Part shown: one piece after another, positions 1 to 8,264 of the stretch | Layout of the letters: every line of letters starts with the position of its first letter | Numbering within the stretch: position 1 is the first letter of the stretch | Notes under the pieces: model-generated | What the model saw: the letters and a program-made list of their open reading frames with translations, nothing else | Told to the model about the DNA's origin: nothing | Database searches by the model: none | DNA from: an uncultured Clostridia bacterium | GTDB taxonomy: Bacteria; Bacillota; Clostridia; UBA1381 | Assembly: GCA_934486735.1 (NCBI GenBank) | Contig: CAKSQL010000010.1 | Coordinates: 1 to 64,000 of the forward strand | Reading direction: 5' to 3' | Length of the DNA stretch: 64,000 nucleotides | Made by a program: the position numbers and the translations under genes

Positions 1-75
1 TTTTGAATTGAACCGCCGTATGCCGAACGGCATGTACGGTGGTGTGAGAGGGCGATTAATTTCGCCCTACTCGAT
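1..75 (+). mobile_element. 3' end of a group II intron (domains V and VI), cut by the window edge
   Basis: The first bases fold like group II intron domain V: the arms at about 12-20 and 36-44 (ACCGCCGTA with TACGGTGGT) pair with one wobble, then a short bulge and the TGCC/GGCA stem closed by a GAAC loop at 26-29. A second short hairpin, GGGCG (50-54) with CGCCC (63-67), sits where domain VI belongs, and TACTCGAT at 68-75 resembles the conserved 3' end of many bacterial group II introns. The reverse transcriptase ORF and the 5' half would lie to the left, outside the window. I place the 3' splice boundary near base 75 by resemblance only. The intron lies just beyond the 3' end of aroF and points toward it. 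Confidence 0.75.
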
Positions 76-160
76 TACTATCTTTTCATTGCGTCTTTGA
101 CCAATTTAATTTTTAATAAAAGCTACCTTATCACTGCGCTGTATGCGTGACTTTTATTGG

Positions 161-1171
161 TTATTTTTGATTTAAGATAGTCGCACGAATGTTTCTGACA
201 ATCTCTGCGGTTTCGGCAAATTGTGCCGGTGTGAGCGACTGCGCACCGTCGCATAAAGCTTCTGCCGGGTTGTTATGCACCTCTATCATAATTCCGTCCG
301 CACCGGCAGCAGCTGCAGCTGCTGCCATCGGTTTAACAAGCTTTGATATACCTGTGGCATGACTGGGGTCAACTACAACCGGAAGGTGAGTAAGCTCTTT
401 GAGCATAGGTACTGCCGATAAATCAAGAGTATTTCTGGTGTACGTCTCAAAGGTTCTTATTCCGCGCTCGCACAGAATAACATTTTCGTTTCCGCCTGCC
501 ATGATATACTCCGCACTCATCAAAAGTTCTTTAAGTGTATTTGCAAGTCCGCGCTTTAAAAGAATAGGCTTTTTGGTTTTGCCAAGCTCTTTTAAAAGCT
601 CGAAGTTCTGCATATTCCTTGCACCGACCTGGATTAAGTCGACATTTTCGAATAAAGGCAGGTGGTTTGCGTTCATGATTTCAGTCACAATCGGCATGCC
701 GCAAGCCGCTTTTGCTTCTTCCAAAAGCTCGATTCCGTCTGCCTTTAGCCCCTGGAAATCATAGGGTGAGGTTCTCGGCTTGAATGCGCCGCCTCTGAGG
801 AGCGATGCTCCGCCTTTTTTTACCTCGCGTGCAACCTCCATAATTTGTTCCGAGGATTCAACAGAACAGGGACCTGCGATAAGAGCAAAATTTCCGCCGC
901 CGATTTTTACACCGCTTACATCAACTACACTATCGTCGGGATGAAATTTTCTGTTTGCACTCTTGAACGGGTCGGAAATTCTCTTTACCGTTTCAATTAT
1001 TTCGATGTTCTTTAAATCATCAATGTCAATCTTGCTCGTATCGCCTATCAGACCGACTATGGTCTGAAATTGACCGCGGCTTATATGCACTGTCAGTCCC
1101 TGTTCCTCGAAACGCTTGCAAAGCTTTGCAAGAGCCTCATCACTTACTCCGTTTTTAATTACTGCTACCAT
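161..1171 (-). CDS. aroF: 3-deoxy-7-phosphoheptulonate (DAHP) synthase, type I beta
   Basis: Catalyses condensation of phosphoenolpyruvate with erythrose 4-phosphate, the committed step of aromatic amino acid synthesis, in the cytosol. The 336-residue protein has the typical single-chain type I beta layout: an N-terminal ferredoxin-like regulatory domain (about 1-70) joined to the KDO8P/DAHP synthase barrel. Diagnostic motifs are GPCSVES (100-106), KPRTSPYDFQG (131-141) and VDPSHATG near 270. The start is ATG with AGGAG at 1181-1185, nine bases upstream. No other aromatic pathway gene is adjacent. Expression is very probably controlled by the leader peptide and attenuator immediately upstream (1253-1431), which fits feedback by tyrosine and phenylalanine. 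The gene ends about 85 bases from a group II intron tail. Confidence 0.96.
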   Translation of the reverse strand: MVAVIKNGVSDEALAKLCKRFEEQGLTVHISRGQFQTIVGLIGDTSKIDIDDLKNIEIIETVKRISDPFKSANRKFHPDDSVVDVSGVKIGGGNFALIAGPCSVESSEQIMEVAREVKKGGASLLRGGAFKPRTSPYDFQGLKADGIELLEEAKAACGMPIVTEIMNANHLPLFENVDLIQVGARNMQNFELLKELGKTKKPILLKRGLANTLKELLMSAEYIMAGGNENVILCERGIRTFETYTRNTLDLSAVPMLKELTHLPVVVDPSHATGISKLVKPMAAAAAAAGADGIMIEVHNNPAEALCDGAQSLTPAQFAETAEIVRNIRATILNQK

Positions 1172-1252
1172 ACTACAACACTCCTAAAAAATTTTTATAA
1201 ATCGGCAAAAGAGCCATGTTTAAGTATTCGTTTGGCTTTATAATTTTTCTGC

Positions 1253-1288
1253 AAAACAAAAAACTGCACAAATGCGTTTGTGCAGTTT
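1253..1288 (-). terminator. Attenuator terminator hairpin upstream of aroF
   Basis: On the minus strand a perfect 12-bp stem (arms 1277-1288 and 1261-1272, AAACTGCACAAA with TTTGTGCAGTTT) with a 4-base loop is followed directly by a T-rich tract (1253-1263). It is an intrinsic terminator located between the leader peptide and aroF. The bases at 1274-1283, which include its first arm, can instead pair with 1325-1335 inside the leader ORF (10 bp with one bulged base), giving a competing antiterminator. Confidence 0.9.
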
Positions 1289-1312
1289 ATAATCTATAAA
1301 CATTAATGAAAT

Positions 1313-1405
1313 TTATTTTCCGCAGCACAAAACGCTATTACTTTTTATATAGCCGAAAAAGTAATAGTAAAAGTAATATGCTGTTGAAAATAATACTTTT
1401 TTCAT
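1313..1405 (-). CDS. aroF leader peptide, 30 residues, Tyr/Phe-rich
   Basis: A short ORF in the aroF leader. ATG at 1403-1405 follows an excellent ribosome binding site AAAGGAG (1414-1420) with eight bases of spacing, and TAA is at 1313-1315. Residues 10-19 read YYFYYYFFGY, nine aromatic residues out of ten (six Tyr, three Phe), with a further Phe at position 6. No domain is expected; the peptide is presumably made only so that the ribosome can sense charged tRNA-Tyr and tRNA-Phe. It starts about 25 bases after the predicted transcription start. It is too short for standard gene calling, so it is likely to be missing from automatic annotation. Confidence 0.88.
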   Translation of the reverse strand: MKKVLFSTAYYFYYYFFGYIKSNSVLCCGK

Positions 1406-1437
1406 TATTGGTTCTCCTTTAAAGATTTATTGAAGTC

Positions 1438-1466
1438 AGTATATCACAATCTTGCTTTATTGTCAA
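1438..1466 (-). promoter_or_regulatory. Promoter of the aroF leader
   Basis: On the minus strand a -35 TTGACA (1461-1466) and a -10 TATACT (1438-1443) are separated by exactly 17 bases, placing transcription start near 1431, just upstream of the leader peptide. It is close to the sigma-A consensus. It separates aroF from the MATE gene upstream. Confidence 0.88.
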
Positions 1467-1526
1467 TGCCTTTATTTATATTTTGTGAAAAATAATTAAC
1501 TTCACGCTGCAAATAATTCAAAAAAT

Positions 1527-2867
1527 CTATGCATTTTCTAACTTTTTAAATTTTGCCAAAAGAAGCCAATAATCAACCACAATCAAAAGAAACGCTCCGA
1601 GCCATGCCAGCGGATTGGCAAAGCAAACGCCGATAAATCCGAAATACTCGACCAGAACGAGTGAGCCTAAAGCTCGGCAGCCGACCTCGACAAAGCCTGT
1701 CAGCATAGGAATAACAGCGCGCCCGAGTGACTGCAATACGCTCTTGTATACCACAAGCGGAACCAAAATCACGCTGCAAACCGAGTTTATTATTATATAA
1801 TTATATCCGTTTTGTATAAGTTCGGCGCTTTCGCCGCCGGCAACTGCGTATATCAGCCCTTTGCCAAAAAAAGCCATAAGAACAGTTATGGAAACCGACA
1901 TTGCAAGACACATGACAATACACTGATTGATTCCGCTGCGTATGCGTTTATATTCGCCTGCGCCGTAATTTTGTGCGGCAAAAACCGAGACGGCAGCTCC
2001 GAACGAAATAACAGGCTGAACAATGAATTGCTCCAGTTTGTTTGCGGCGGAGTAGGTTGCAACGTACAGCGTTCCGAGACCGTTGTTCACAAATTGGATT
2101 ATAATTCCGCCGATCGAGAGAACGATATTTAAAAATGCCATGGGTATACCTGTTTTTAAAAGCCCGAGCGTAAGTGTTTTTTCCGGCTTTAAGTCGGTAA
2201 GGGATATATGCAAAGCAGGCATTTTTGCAACTATGTAGATTATGCAAAGTATATCCGAAACGAACTGGGCGAGAGCCGTTGCAAGTCCCGCGCCCTCAGG
2301 TCCCATTTTGAAATTATAGATGAATACTATATCAAGCACAATATTCACAATGCATGCGATAATCAGAAATACGAGCGGAGTTTTGGAATCTCCGAGCGCA
2401 CGTATCATATTTGAAAGCAGGTTAAAAATTGTCGTTGCAAAAAGCCCCACAAATATCCACATTACGTAGTTGTACGAATCCTTTATAATTTCCTCCGGAG
2501 TTTGCAAAAGCTCCAAAATAGGCATGGCAAAGGTTATGCAGAACCACATTAAAATCGCTGTAAATACTGCGGACAGAACTATGCTTATCCCAAAGCTTTT
2601 TTTAATTCCGTCAGGGTCGTTTGCACCGAAGCGCTGTGCTGTGATTGCGGCAAATCCGGTTGTAAGTCCCTGTATCGAACCCATAGCAAACCAAACTATA
2701 CTGCCGGTTGCACCGACCGCCGCAAGAGCATTCATACCCAAAATACGTCCGACAATAACAGTGTCTGCCATGTTATAGAATTGCTGAAAAAGGTTTCCGA
2801 TTAAATATGGAATGGCAAAAAAGAAAATAAGTTTTGCCGGTTTTCCTTTTGTTAAATCATTTGTCAT
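1527..2867 (-). CDS. MATE family multidrug/sodium antiporter
   Basis: Polytopic inner membrane exporter of 446 residues with about 12 hydrophobic helices, the usual size for the family (drug or metabolite efflux driven by Na+ or H+). The start region, MTNDLTKGKPAKLI, and the following NLFQQFYNMADTVIVGR are typical of the NorM/DinF-like clostridial subgroup. A longer reading frame opens at 2948, but the 27 extra residues are not membrane-like and the family signature starts at the ATG at 2865-2867, which has AGAAAGGA about 12 bases upstream. It is the last gene before the aroF promoter and is about 115 bases downstream of the GH43-like gene. The substrate cannot be told from sequence. Confidence 0.93.
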   Translation of the reverse strand: MTNDLTKGKPAKLIFFFAIPYLIGNLFQQFYNMADTVIVGRILGMNALAAVGATGSIVWFAMGSIQGLTTGFAAITAQRFGANDPDGIKKSFGISIVLSAVFTAILMWFCITFAMPILELLQTPEEIIKDSYNYVMWIFVGLFATTIFNLLSNMIRALGDSKTPLVFLIIACIVNIVLDIVFIYNFKMGPEGAGLATALAQFVSDILCIIYIVAKMPALHISLTDLKPEKTLTLGLLKTGIPMAFLNIVLSIGGIIIQFVNNGLGTLYVATYSAANKLEQFIVQPVISFGAAVSVFAAQNYGAGEYKRIRSGINQCIVMCLAMSVSITVLMAFFGKGLIYAVAGGESAELIQNGYNYIIINSVCSVILVPLVVYKSVLQSLGRAVIPMLTGFVEVGCRALGSLVLVEYFGFIGVCFANPLAWLGAFLLIVVDYWLLLAKFKKLENA

Positions 2868-2983
2868 ATGGTTTGTTGTATCCTTTCTGCCTGGAAATAT
2901 GAAAACCTCTTGATGCAGGCTGACAAAAGGTGATATGCAAAATTTCATTTGTTTAAAGCAAACGAAACTTTCAAAGACGATAT

Positions 2984-3835
2984 TTAAAAATCGGCAAGCT
3001 TGATATTGTCACCGTCGTCAATCAAACGATAGAGAACTGCTCTTTCAAGAGGGTCATCGTTTGGAAGATGCATAACAAACATTGCATCACCGTCAAAAGT
3101 TTTAAATATCATTCCATGACCACCGTGAGATGCGGAAAGGGGAGCAGAATCAATGCTCCAGTTTCCGTCGATATCGCCGTTGTCACTTCTGGATATAAGC
3201 TCGGAATAACCGCTGTCGGTAAAGGTAGACCATATACAGAGCAATACCCCGCCTTTTGTACGATACAAAAATGGACCGTCTGTAACCTTTGAGACGCCTT
3301 CGCCGATATCACGCGAATCGGAACAATCCGATGCATGCCATAACAGCTTTGGCTCGCCGACAGCTGTATTTAAATCGTCGGACAGTTCAATTTCACATAC
3401 GCTGCCGTCACCAATTTGAGCCCATTCATGACAAAAAACTATATGCGGCTTGCCCTTTTTATCAATGTACAGTGTCCCGTCAAGACATTCCCAATCGGAC
3501 GGAGTTGCCGCATCATCCGAAACCGGTACAAACGTTCCGTCAGGAATATCCGAGACAAATATTTGTGTTGCTCTGTGGTGATTGTCCGATTTAAAGCTCG
3601 CAAACAGATAGAACTTGCCTTTGTATTCGTGTACCTCCGGTGCCCAATAATCATATTCACCCCAAAATTCGGGGGTCTTTTCAAATATGAACGTCGGCTC
3701 GGACCAATTAATCAAATCGCTGCTCTTGTATACGCAGAACGCCGTTTTAATCGGGTCCTTTTTTCCATACATGTAGTAAATGCCGCCGTACGGAAGTATA
3801 AACGGATCTCTTATATGAATGTCTGAAAGCTTCAT
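2984..3835 (-). CDS. Glycoside hydrolase family 43-like protein (five-bladed propeller)
   Basis: 283 residues, no signal peptide, so probably cytoplasmic. GH43 landmarks are the N-terminal RDPFILP (catalytic base Asp), DYWAPEVHEYKGKFYLFAS, DGTLYID and a late GGHGMIF. The place where many GH43 enzymes have a Glu-Gly-Pro acid motif reads TDGPFLYR here, which I recall from a subgroup of GH43-like proteins, so the activity (arabinofuranosidase, xylosidase or other) is uncertain. The start is ATG at 3833-3835 with GAGG upstream, 13 bases after the aspS stop, so it is probably co-transcribed with hisS-aspS despite the unrelated function. Confidence 0.82.
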   Translation of the reverse strand: MKLSDIHIRDPFILPYGGIYYMYGKKDPIKTAFCVYKSSDLINWSEPTFIFEKTPEFWGEYDYWAPEVHEYKGKFYLFASFKSDNHHRATQIFVSDIPDGTFVPVSDDAATPSDWECLDGTLYIDKKGKPHIVFCHEWAQIGDGSVCEIELSDDLNTAVGEPKLLWHASDCSDSRDIGEGVSKVTDGPFLYRTKGGVLLCIWSTFTDSGYSELISRSDNGDIDGNWSIDSAPLSASHGGHGMIFKTFDGDAMFVMHLPNDDPLERAVLYRLIDDGDNIKLADF

Positions 3836-3848
3836 AATTTTAACCTCA

Positions 3849-5633
3849 TTATTCTTCTTCGGTGTCAACAATCTTTATTCCCAACTCATCCAGCTGAATA
3901 TCATCAACGATATCGGGAGCGTTTGTCATAAGCTCGGATGCATTCTGAACTTTCGGGAATGCAATAACATCCTTAATATTGTCGCAGCCTGTGAGCAGCA
4001 TAACAAGTCTGTCAAGACCGTAAGCCATACCGCCGTGAGGGGGTGTGCCGTACTTGAAAGCTTCGAGCAGATAGCCAAAACGTCTCCAGGCTTCCTCTTT
4101 TGTGAATCCGAGAGCGGTGAACATTCTCTCCTGCAAATCAGAGTTGAATATTCTCACACTGCCGCCGCCTGCTTCGCAGCCGTTTATAACGATGTCGTAT
4201 GCCTTTGCTCTTACCCTTGCAGGGTCGGATTCAATATATTGAATGTCCTCGTCCATAGGCGCGGTGAAGGGGTGATGCATAGCTGTGAATCTGCCTTCCT
4301 CCTCGCTGTACTCAAACTGCGGAAATTCGGTTACCCACAACAGGTCGTATGTGCCTTCCTTTATAAGTCCGAGACGCTTTGCAACCTCGAGACGAAGTGC
4401 GCCCAGAGAGTCGAACACGACCTTGTTTTTATCTGCAACAAACACCAAAAGGTCTCCGACTTCACCGCCGACAGCGGCAATTATTGCATTAACCTCATCG
4501 GGGGTTAAAAATTTTGCGAAAGATGAACGATGCTCTGTTTCACCGACGTTAAGCCATGCGAGCCCCTTTGCACGGTACGTTTTTACAAATTCGCCGAGAG
4601 AATCGATTTCCTTTCGGCTGAATTTCTCTGCACCGCCCTTGATATTGATTCCTCTTACGCTGCCTCCGTTTTGAACAGCGCCCGAGAATACTTTAAAGCC
4701 GCAATCCTTAACAACATCCGAAACATCGCAAAGCTCAAGTCCGAAACGCGTGTCCGGCTTGTCTGAGCCGTATTTCTCCATAGCTTCTTTATACGGAATT
4801 CTTCTTAATGGAAGTTCAATATCCATATCAAGAATTTCCTTGAAAAGGAGCTTTATAAAACGTTCGTTTACTTCTATTACGTCGTCTGCCTCAACAAAAG
4901 ACATTTCAAGGTCGATTTGCGTAAACTCGGGCTGACGGTCAGCACGCAGGTCCTCATCGCGGAAACACTTTGCAATCTGGAAATATCTGTCCATGCCCGA
5001 GAGCATTAAAAGCTGCTTGTAAAGCTGCGGAGACTGGGGCAGAGCATAGAACTTTCCATGGTGGATACGGCTGGGCACAAGGTAGTCTCTTGCGCCCTCA
5101 GGGGTGCTTTTTATAAGTATCGGAGTTTCAAGTTCCAAAAATCCGTTTTCGGAATAGAAATTTCTTGCCAGCTGTGCGATTTTGTGGCGCACGATAAGAT
5201 TTCTCTGTACATCGGGACGTCTCAAATCAAGATATCTGAACTTAAGTCTTGTTTCGTCTTTAACATTTGAGTTTTCCTCGATTGCAAAGGGAGGAGTTTC
5301 GGATTTGCTGAGTATACGCAGTTCCTCGACCTGAACCTCGACCATACCTGTGGGCAGATTGGGGTTGGGAGAGGAACGCTTAACAACCGTTCCGACAGCT
5401 GCGAGAACATATTCATTTCTAACGCTTTGTGCTTTTTGGAAAGCCTCCTTTGATACTTCTTCGGAGAACGAAAGCTGAATGATTCCGCTTATGTCGCGCA
5501 GGTCGATAAATGTAAGCGCACCAAGCTGGCGATACACTTGAGTCCAGCCCATAACGACAACCTTTTCTCCTATGTTATTTTCAGAAAGCTCTCCGCATTT
5601 GTGCGTGCGCTTAAGTCCATGTAAAGTTTCCAT
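3849..5633 (-). CDS. aspS: Aspartyl-tRNA synthetase
   Basis: 594-residue class II synthetase that charges tRNA-Asp. The N-terminal OB-fold anticodon-binding domain (about 1-105), motif 2 (FRDEDLRADRQPEFTQ), the bacterial GAD insertion between the catalytic halves (roughly 290-420) and motif 3 (GGMAYGLDRLVMLL) are all present. The length equals the usual bacterial form. It starts six bases after the hisS stop, giving the frequent hisS-aspS pair of Bacillota. Whether it is discriminating or also charges tRNA-Asn cannot be decided here. Confidence 0.97.
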   Translation of the reverse strand: METLHGLKRTHKCGELSENNIGEKVVVMGWTQVYRQLGALTFIDLRDISGIIQLSFSEEVSKEAFQKAQSVRNEYVLAAVGTVVKRSSPNPNLPTGMVEVQVEELRILSKSETPPFAIEENSNVKDETRLKFRYLDLRRPDVQRNLIVRHKIAQLARNFYSENGFLELETPILIKSTPEGARDYLVPSRIHHGKFYALPQSPQLYKQLLMLSGMDRYFQIAKCFRDEDLRADRQPEFTQIDLEMSFVEADDVIEVNERFIKLLFKEILDMDIELPLRRIPYKEAMEKYGSDKPDTRFGLELCDVSDVVKDCGFKVFSGAVQNGGSVRGINIKGGAEKFSRKEIDSLGEFVKTYRAKGLAWLNVGETEHRSSFAKFLTPDEVNAIIAAVGGEVGDLLVFVADKNKVVFDSLGALRLEVAKRLGLIKEGTYDLLWVTEFPQFEYSEEEGRFTAMHHPFTAPMDEDIQYIESDPARVRAKAYDIVINGCEAGGGSVRIFNSDLQERMFTALGFTKEEAWRRFGYLLEAFKYGTPPHGGMAYGLDRLVMLLTGCDNIKDVIAFPKVQNASELMTNAPDIVDDIQLDELGIKIVDTEEE

Positions 5634-5639
5634 TTTTTA

Positions 5640-6890
5640 TTAAACACCTTTCTTAAAAAAATCTGTTATATCATCGTCTTTTATCTCGGTCTGCTCACCG
5701 GTCTGCATATTTTTGATTTTGAAAATGCCCGATTCGATTTCGTTATCGCCGAGAACAAGAGTGTGTCTTGCACCGATTTTGTTTGCATATTTCATCTGCG
5801 GCTTGAGACCGCGGTTCATATGGTCGGTTTCAGTGTTGATGCCTGCTTTTCTTAATGTATATACAAGCCTTTGAGAGTATTCAGCAGCAGCATCTCCCAA
5901 CGGTACAATGTACAGGTCTATTTTGTTTTCGTCCGGAATGGTAACGCCCAGCTCGTCAAGGCGAATCAAAAGCCGCTCGATTCCGAGCGCGAAGCCGACT
6001 GCCGGAGTGGAGTCTCCGCCGAATTCCTCAACAAGTCCGTCATATCTTCCGCCGCCGCAGACGGTGAATGAACCGCTTATAATTTCAAAGACCGTTTTTG
6101 TATAGTAGTCAAGACCGCGTACGATTCCGTTGTCGATTTCGTAGTCTATACCAAGCAAATTAAGACTTTTTTTGAGTTTTTCAAAATGCCTGCGGCAGTC
6201 GTCGCAGATATAGTCCAAGAGAATCGGTGCGCCCTCTGCCTCTTTTTGACATATTTCCGACTTGCAGTCCAGTATTCTTATCGGATTTCGGTCGAATCTG
6301 TCGCGGCAGGTGGTGCAGAGCTTGTCCAGCTTGGGACGCAGAAATTCTTTTAATGCTTCGTTATATTTTTTTCTGCATTCCGGGCAGCCTATGCTGTTGA
6401 TATGCACCGTAAGGTCGCTGAGACCGACTCTTTCGAGAAATGTTATCGCAAGACTGATAATCTCGGCATCGATTGTGGCATTTTCCGCTCCGAAAGCTTC
6501 AACGCCAAACTGGTGAAATTCTCTCAGACGTCCCTTTTGTTTGTTTTCGTAGCGGAAACAGGGGATGTTGTAAAATGCTTTCATCGGCATCGGCTGAGCA
6601 TAGATATTGTTTTGCAAAAAACTTCTTGCAACCGATGCGGTTCCTTCGGGACGCAGGGTAACACTTCTGCCGCCCTTGTCCAAAAATGTGTACATCTGCT
6701 TTTGAACAACATCGGTTGTGTCGCCAACGCCGCGTTCAAACAGCTCGGTATGCTCAAAGGTCGGCATTCTTATTTCGCGGTAGCCGAAATTGTCGCAAAC
6801 CTTTTTAAAATTATCCTCGAGATATTGCCAGCGATAGCTTTTGTCCGGCAATAAATCTTCGGTGCCTTTCGGCGCTTGTGTTATCAACAT
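5640..6890 (-). CDS. hisS: Histidyl-tRNA synthetase
   Basis: 416 residues, normal bacterial length. The class II motifs TLRPEGTASVARSF (motif 2), GLDYYTKTVFEI (histidine A motif), GGGRYDGLVEEFGG and the C-terminal anticodon-binding domain are all visible. An insertion in the middle carries several Cys pairs (CPEC, CTTC, CDDC), as in many clostridial HisRS, and may bind zinc. The ATG at 6888-6890 has AAAGG upstream. A promoter with consensus -35 lies at 6929-6957. No T-box is visible in the short leader. Confidence 0.97.
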   Translation of the reverse strand: MLITQAPKGTEDLLPDKSYRWQYLEDNFKKVCDNFGYREIRMPTFEHTELFERGVGDTTDVVQKQMYTFLDKGGRSVTLRPEGTASVARSFLQNNIYAQPMPMKAFYNIPCFRYENKQKGRLREFHQFGVEAFGAENATIDAEIISLAITFLERVGLSDLTVHINSIGCPECRKKYNEALKEFLRPKLDKLCTTCRDRFDRNPIRILDCKSEICQKEAEGAPILLDYICDDCRRHFEKLKKSLNLLGIDYEIDNGIVRGLDYYTKTVFEIISGSFTVCGGGRYDGLVEEFGGDSTPAVGFALGIERLLIRLDELGVTIPDENKIDLYIVPLGDAAAEYSQRLVYTLRKAGINTETDHMNRGLKPQMKYANKIGARHTLVLGDNEIESGIFKIKNMQTGEQTEIKDDDITDFFKKGV

Positions 6891-6928
6891 AAATTTTCAT
6901 AGCCTTTCTAAATTTTATTCCTCATAAT

Positions 6929-6957
6929 ATTTTATAATCTTTAACATATTATGTCAA
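6929..6957 (-). promoter_or_regulatory. Promoter of hisS-aspS
   Basis: Minus-strand -35 TTGACA (6952-6957), a 17-base spacer and -10 TAAAAT (6929-6934), giving a start about 40 bases upstream of hisS. The leader is too short for a T-box. Confidence 0.75.
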
Positions 6958-7039
6958 GCGATTTTCCTAAGTTTTTCAAAATTTCTTAAAAAAATATAAA
7001 TTTCGGGTGTATTCGGCATATCTATAGTAAAAGATGTCC

Positions 7040-7897
7040 TTAATTTTTGTTATATTTTTCAAAAATTTTCTGATTTCTGAGTATCGGCGAAATTCCGCGC
7101 CAGGTGAATGCACGTCCGAAATAGAGTCTTTTAAATTCACGATTGGAAAGGTTCTCGTCAACGTGAAGATTTAAAATCAGATTATCCGAAAATTCCTCTA
7201 TTTCGGATATCGGTGCGGCGATGTTGTGGGGACATACCGTCTGACATATGTCACAACCCCAGATATAGCCGCTTTTCAGCATAGCCGCCGTTTCCGATTC
7301 CGTAAGTTCGCCTTTTTTCTGCGTTATGTATGATACACATTTTGTCTCGTCAAATAAGTTTTCCGAGAGAGCCTTGCCCGGGCATGCGCTGATGCATTTT
7401 CCGCAGCTTTTGCATGACATATCGAGCGGCTTTGACTCGGGCAGGGGACAATCGGTCAGAACTGTACCAATAAAAACAAAACTGCCGAATTTGGGGTGTA
7501 TCAGCATGTGATTTTTGCCGATAAAGCCTAACCCTGCAAGGACTGCAAGAAAGCGTTCGTTCATGCTCCAGGAATCGGAAAAAGGCATGCAGGAATAGCC
7601 GCTTTCGATAAGCGGCGCGGTGAAAGCTTCAAGCTTTTTCTTTATAACCGAGTGATAATCACATCCCATTGCATATTTTGAAATATTGCCTTTTTCTTTT
7701 GTGTTGTAAGAAAAAAGACAGACAATAATCGATTTTGCTTCGGGCATTGTTAAAAACGGATTGTATGTCTCGGGCGGCGGCTCGCTGCCGGTGCTTTTAC
7801 GCAAATCAAGGCAAAGGTCATCAAAGACCCTTGCCTCAATCGCTCCGAAAGCGGATATTTTCAAATCCTTCGCAAGCTTTTCAAGACGCCCTGTCAT
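7040..7897 (-). CDS. queG: Epoxyqueuosine reductase-like iron-sulfur protein
   Basis: QueG reduces epoxyqueuosine in tRNA to queuosine, the last step of Q synthesis, using cobalamin and two 4Fe-4S clusters. This 285-residue protein has the DUF1730 region, the family motif GLGFIGKNHMLIHPKFGS (122-139), a first cluster motif CKSCGKC plus C172 (162-172) and a second one, CDICQTVCP (215-223). It lacks the C-terminal HEAT-like repeats of longer QueG proteins such as that of E. coli. The trxA stop overlaps its ATG by four bases (ATGA), so the two are translationally coupled. The Q-pathway role is inferred from the family; the short version is less certain than the full-length one. Confidence 0.85.
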   Translation of the reverse strand: MTGRLEKLAKDLKISAFGAIEARVFDDLCLDLRKSTGSEPPPETYNPFLTMPEAKSIIVCLFSYNTKEKGNISKYAMGCDYHSVIKKKLEAFTAPLIESGYSCMPFSDSWSMNERFLAVLAGLGFIGKNHMLIHPKFGSFVFIGTVLTDCPLPESKPLDMSCKSCGKCISACPGKALSENLFDETKCVSYITQKKGELTESETAAMLKSGYIWGCDICQTVCPHNIAAPISEIEEFSDNLILNLHVDENLSNREFKRLYFGRAFTWRGISPILRNQKIFEKYNKN

Positions 7898-8211
7898 ATG
7901 TGTTTTTCAATGATTTCTTCGTATTCGTCTTTTGAAGATGCGCCTACGATTCGTTCCTCGATTTTCCCGTTTTTAAAGAGCATAACCGTCGGAATCGACA
8001 CAACAGCGTAGCTCGATGCGAGTGCGCTTTCTTCGTCAACATTAACTTTGCCGACCTTGATTTTGCCTTTATATTCCTCTGCAAGCTCGTCTATTATCGG
8101 CGAAACCATTCTGCACGGACCGCACCAGGACGCCCAAAAATCGACCAGAACAACACCTCCGGCGTTCAAAACCTCGTTTTCAAAATTGGCATTTGTAAAT
8201 ACTTCAGACAT
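7894..8211 (-). CDS. trxA: Thioredoxin
   Basis: 105-residue disulfide reductase with the active site WCGPC (Cys 30 and 33), the conserved Asp inside the VLVDFWASW strand and the cis-Pro segment VVSIPTVMLF. It reduces protein disulfides in the cytosol. An ATG three codons upstream (8220) overlaps the ribosome binding site AAAGG, so the ATG at 8209-8211 is preferred. The coding end overlaps queG by four bases. Confidence 0.95.
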   Translation of the reverse strand: MSEVFTNANFENEVLNAGGVVLVDFWASWCGPCRMVSPIIDELAEEYKGKIKVGKVNVDEESALASSYAVVSIPTVMLFKNGKIEERIVGASSKDEYEEIIEKHI

Positions 8212-8264
8212 TTTTTTCATCCTTTCTGTTGAGTTACCGCTTTTTTTAAAAGCGGTATGTAGCT

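Larger units (their letters stand above)
1253..1431 (-). promoter_or_regulatory. Tyr/Phe-responsive transcription attenuator of aroF
   Basis: Complete attenuator architecture read on the minus strand. The run of Tyr and Phe codons in the leader ORF forms one arm of a pause hairpin (CTATTAC with GTAATAG, about 1335-1367). The next segment (1325-1335) pairs with 1274-1283 to form an antiterminator. The last two segments form the terminator at 1253-1288. A ribosome stalled on Tyr/Phe codons would cover the first arm and let the antiterminator form. A ribosome reaching the stop at 1313-1315 would cover 1325-1335 and leave the terminator free. Structure is seen in sequence; the mechanism is inferred from classical amino-acid attenuators. 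Confidence 0.85.

Noticed and set aside
6891..7039. T-box leader before hisS
   Set aside because: The distance from promoter to start is about 40 bases, and no T-box consensus (such as the AGGGTGG element) is present.
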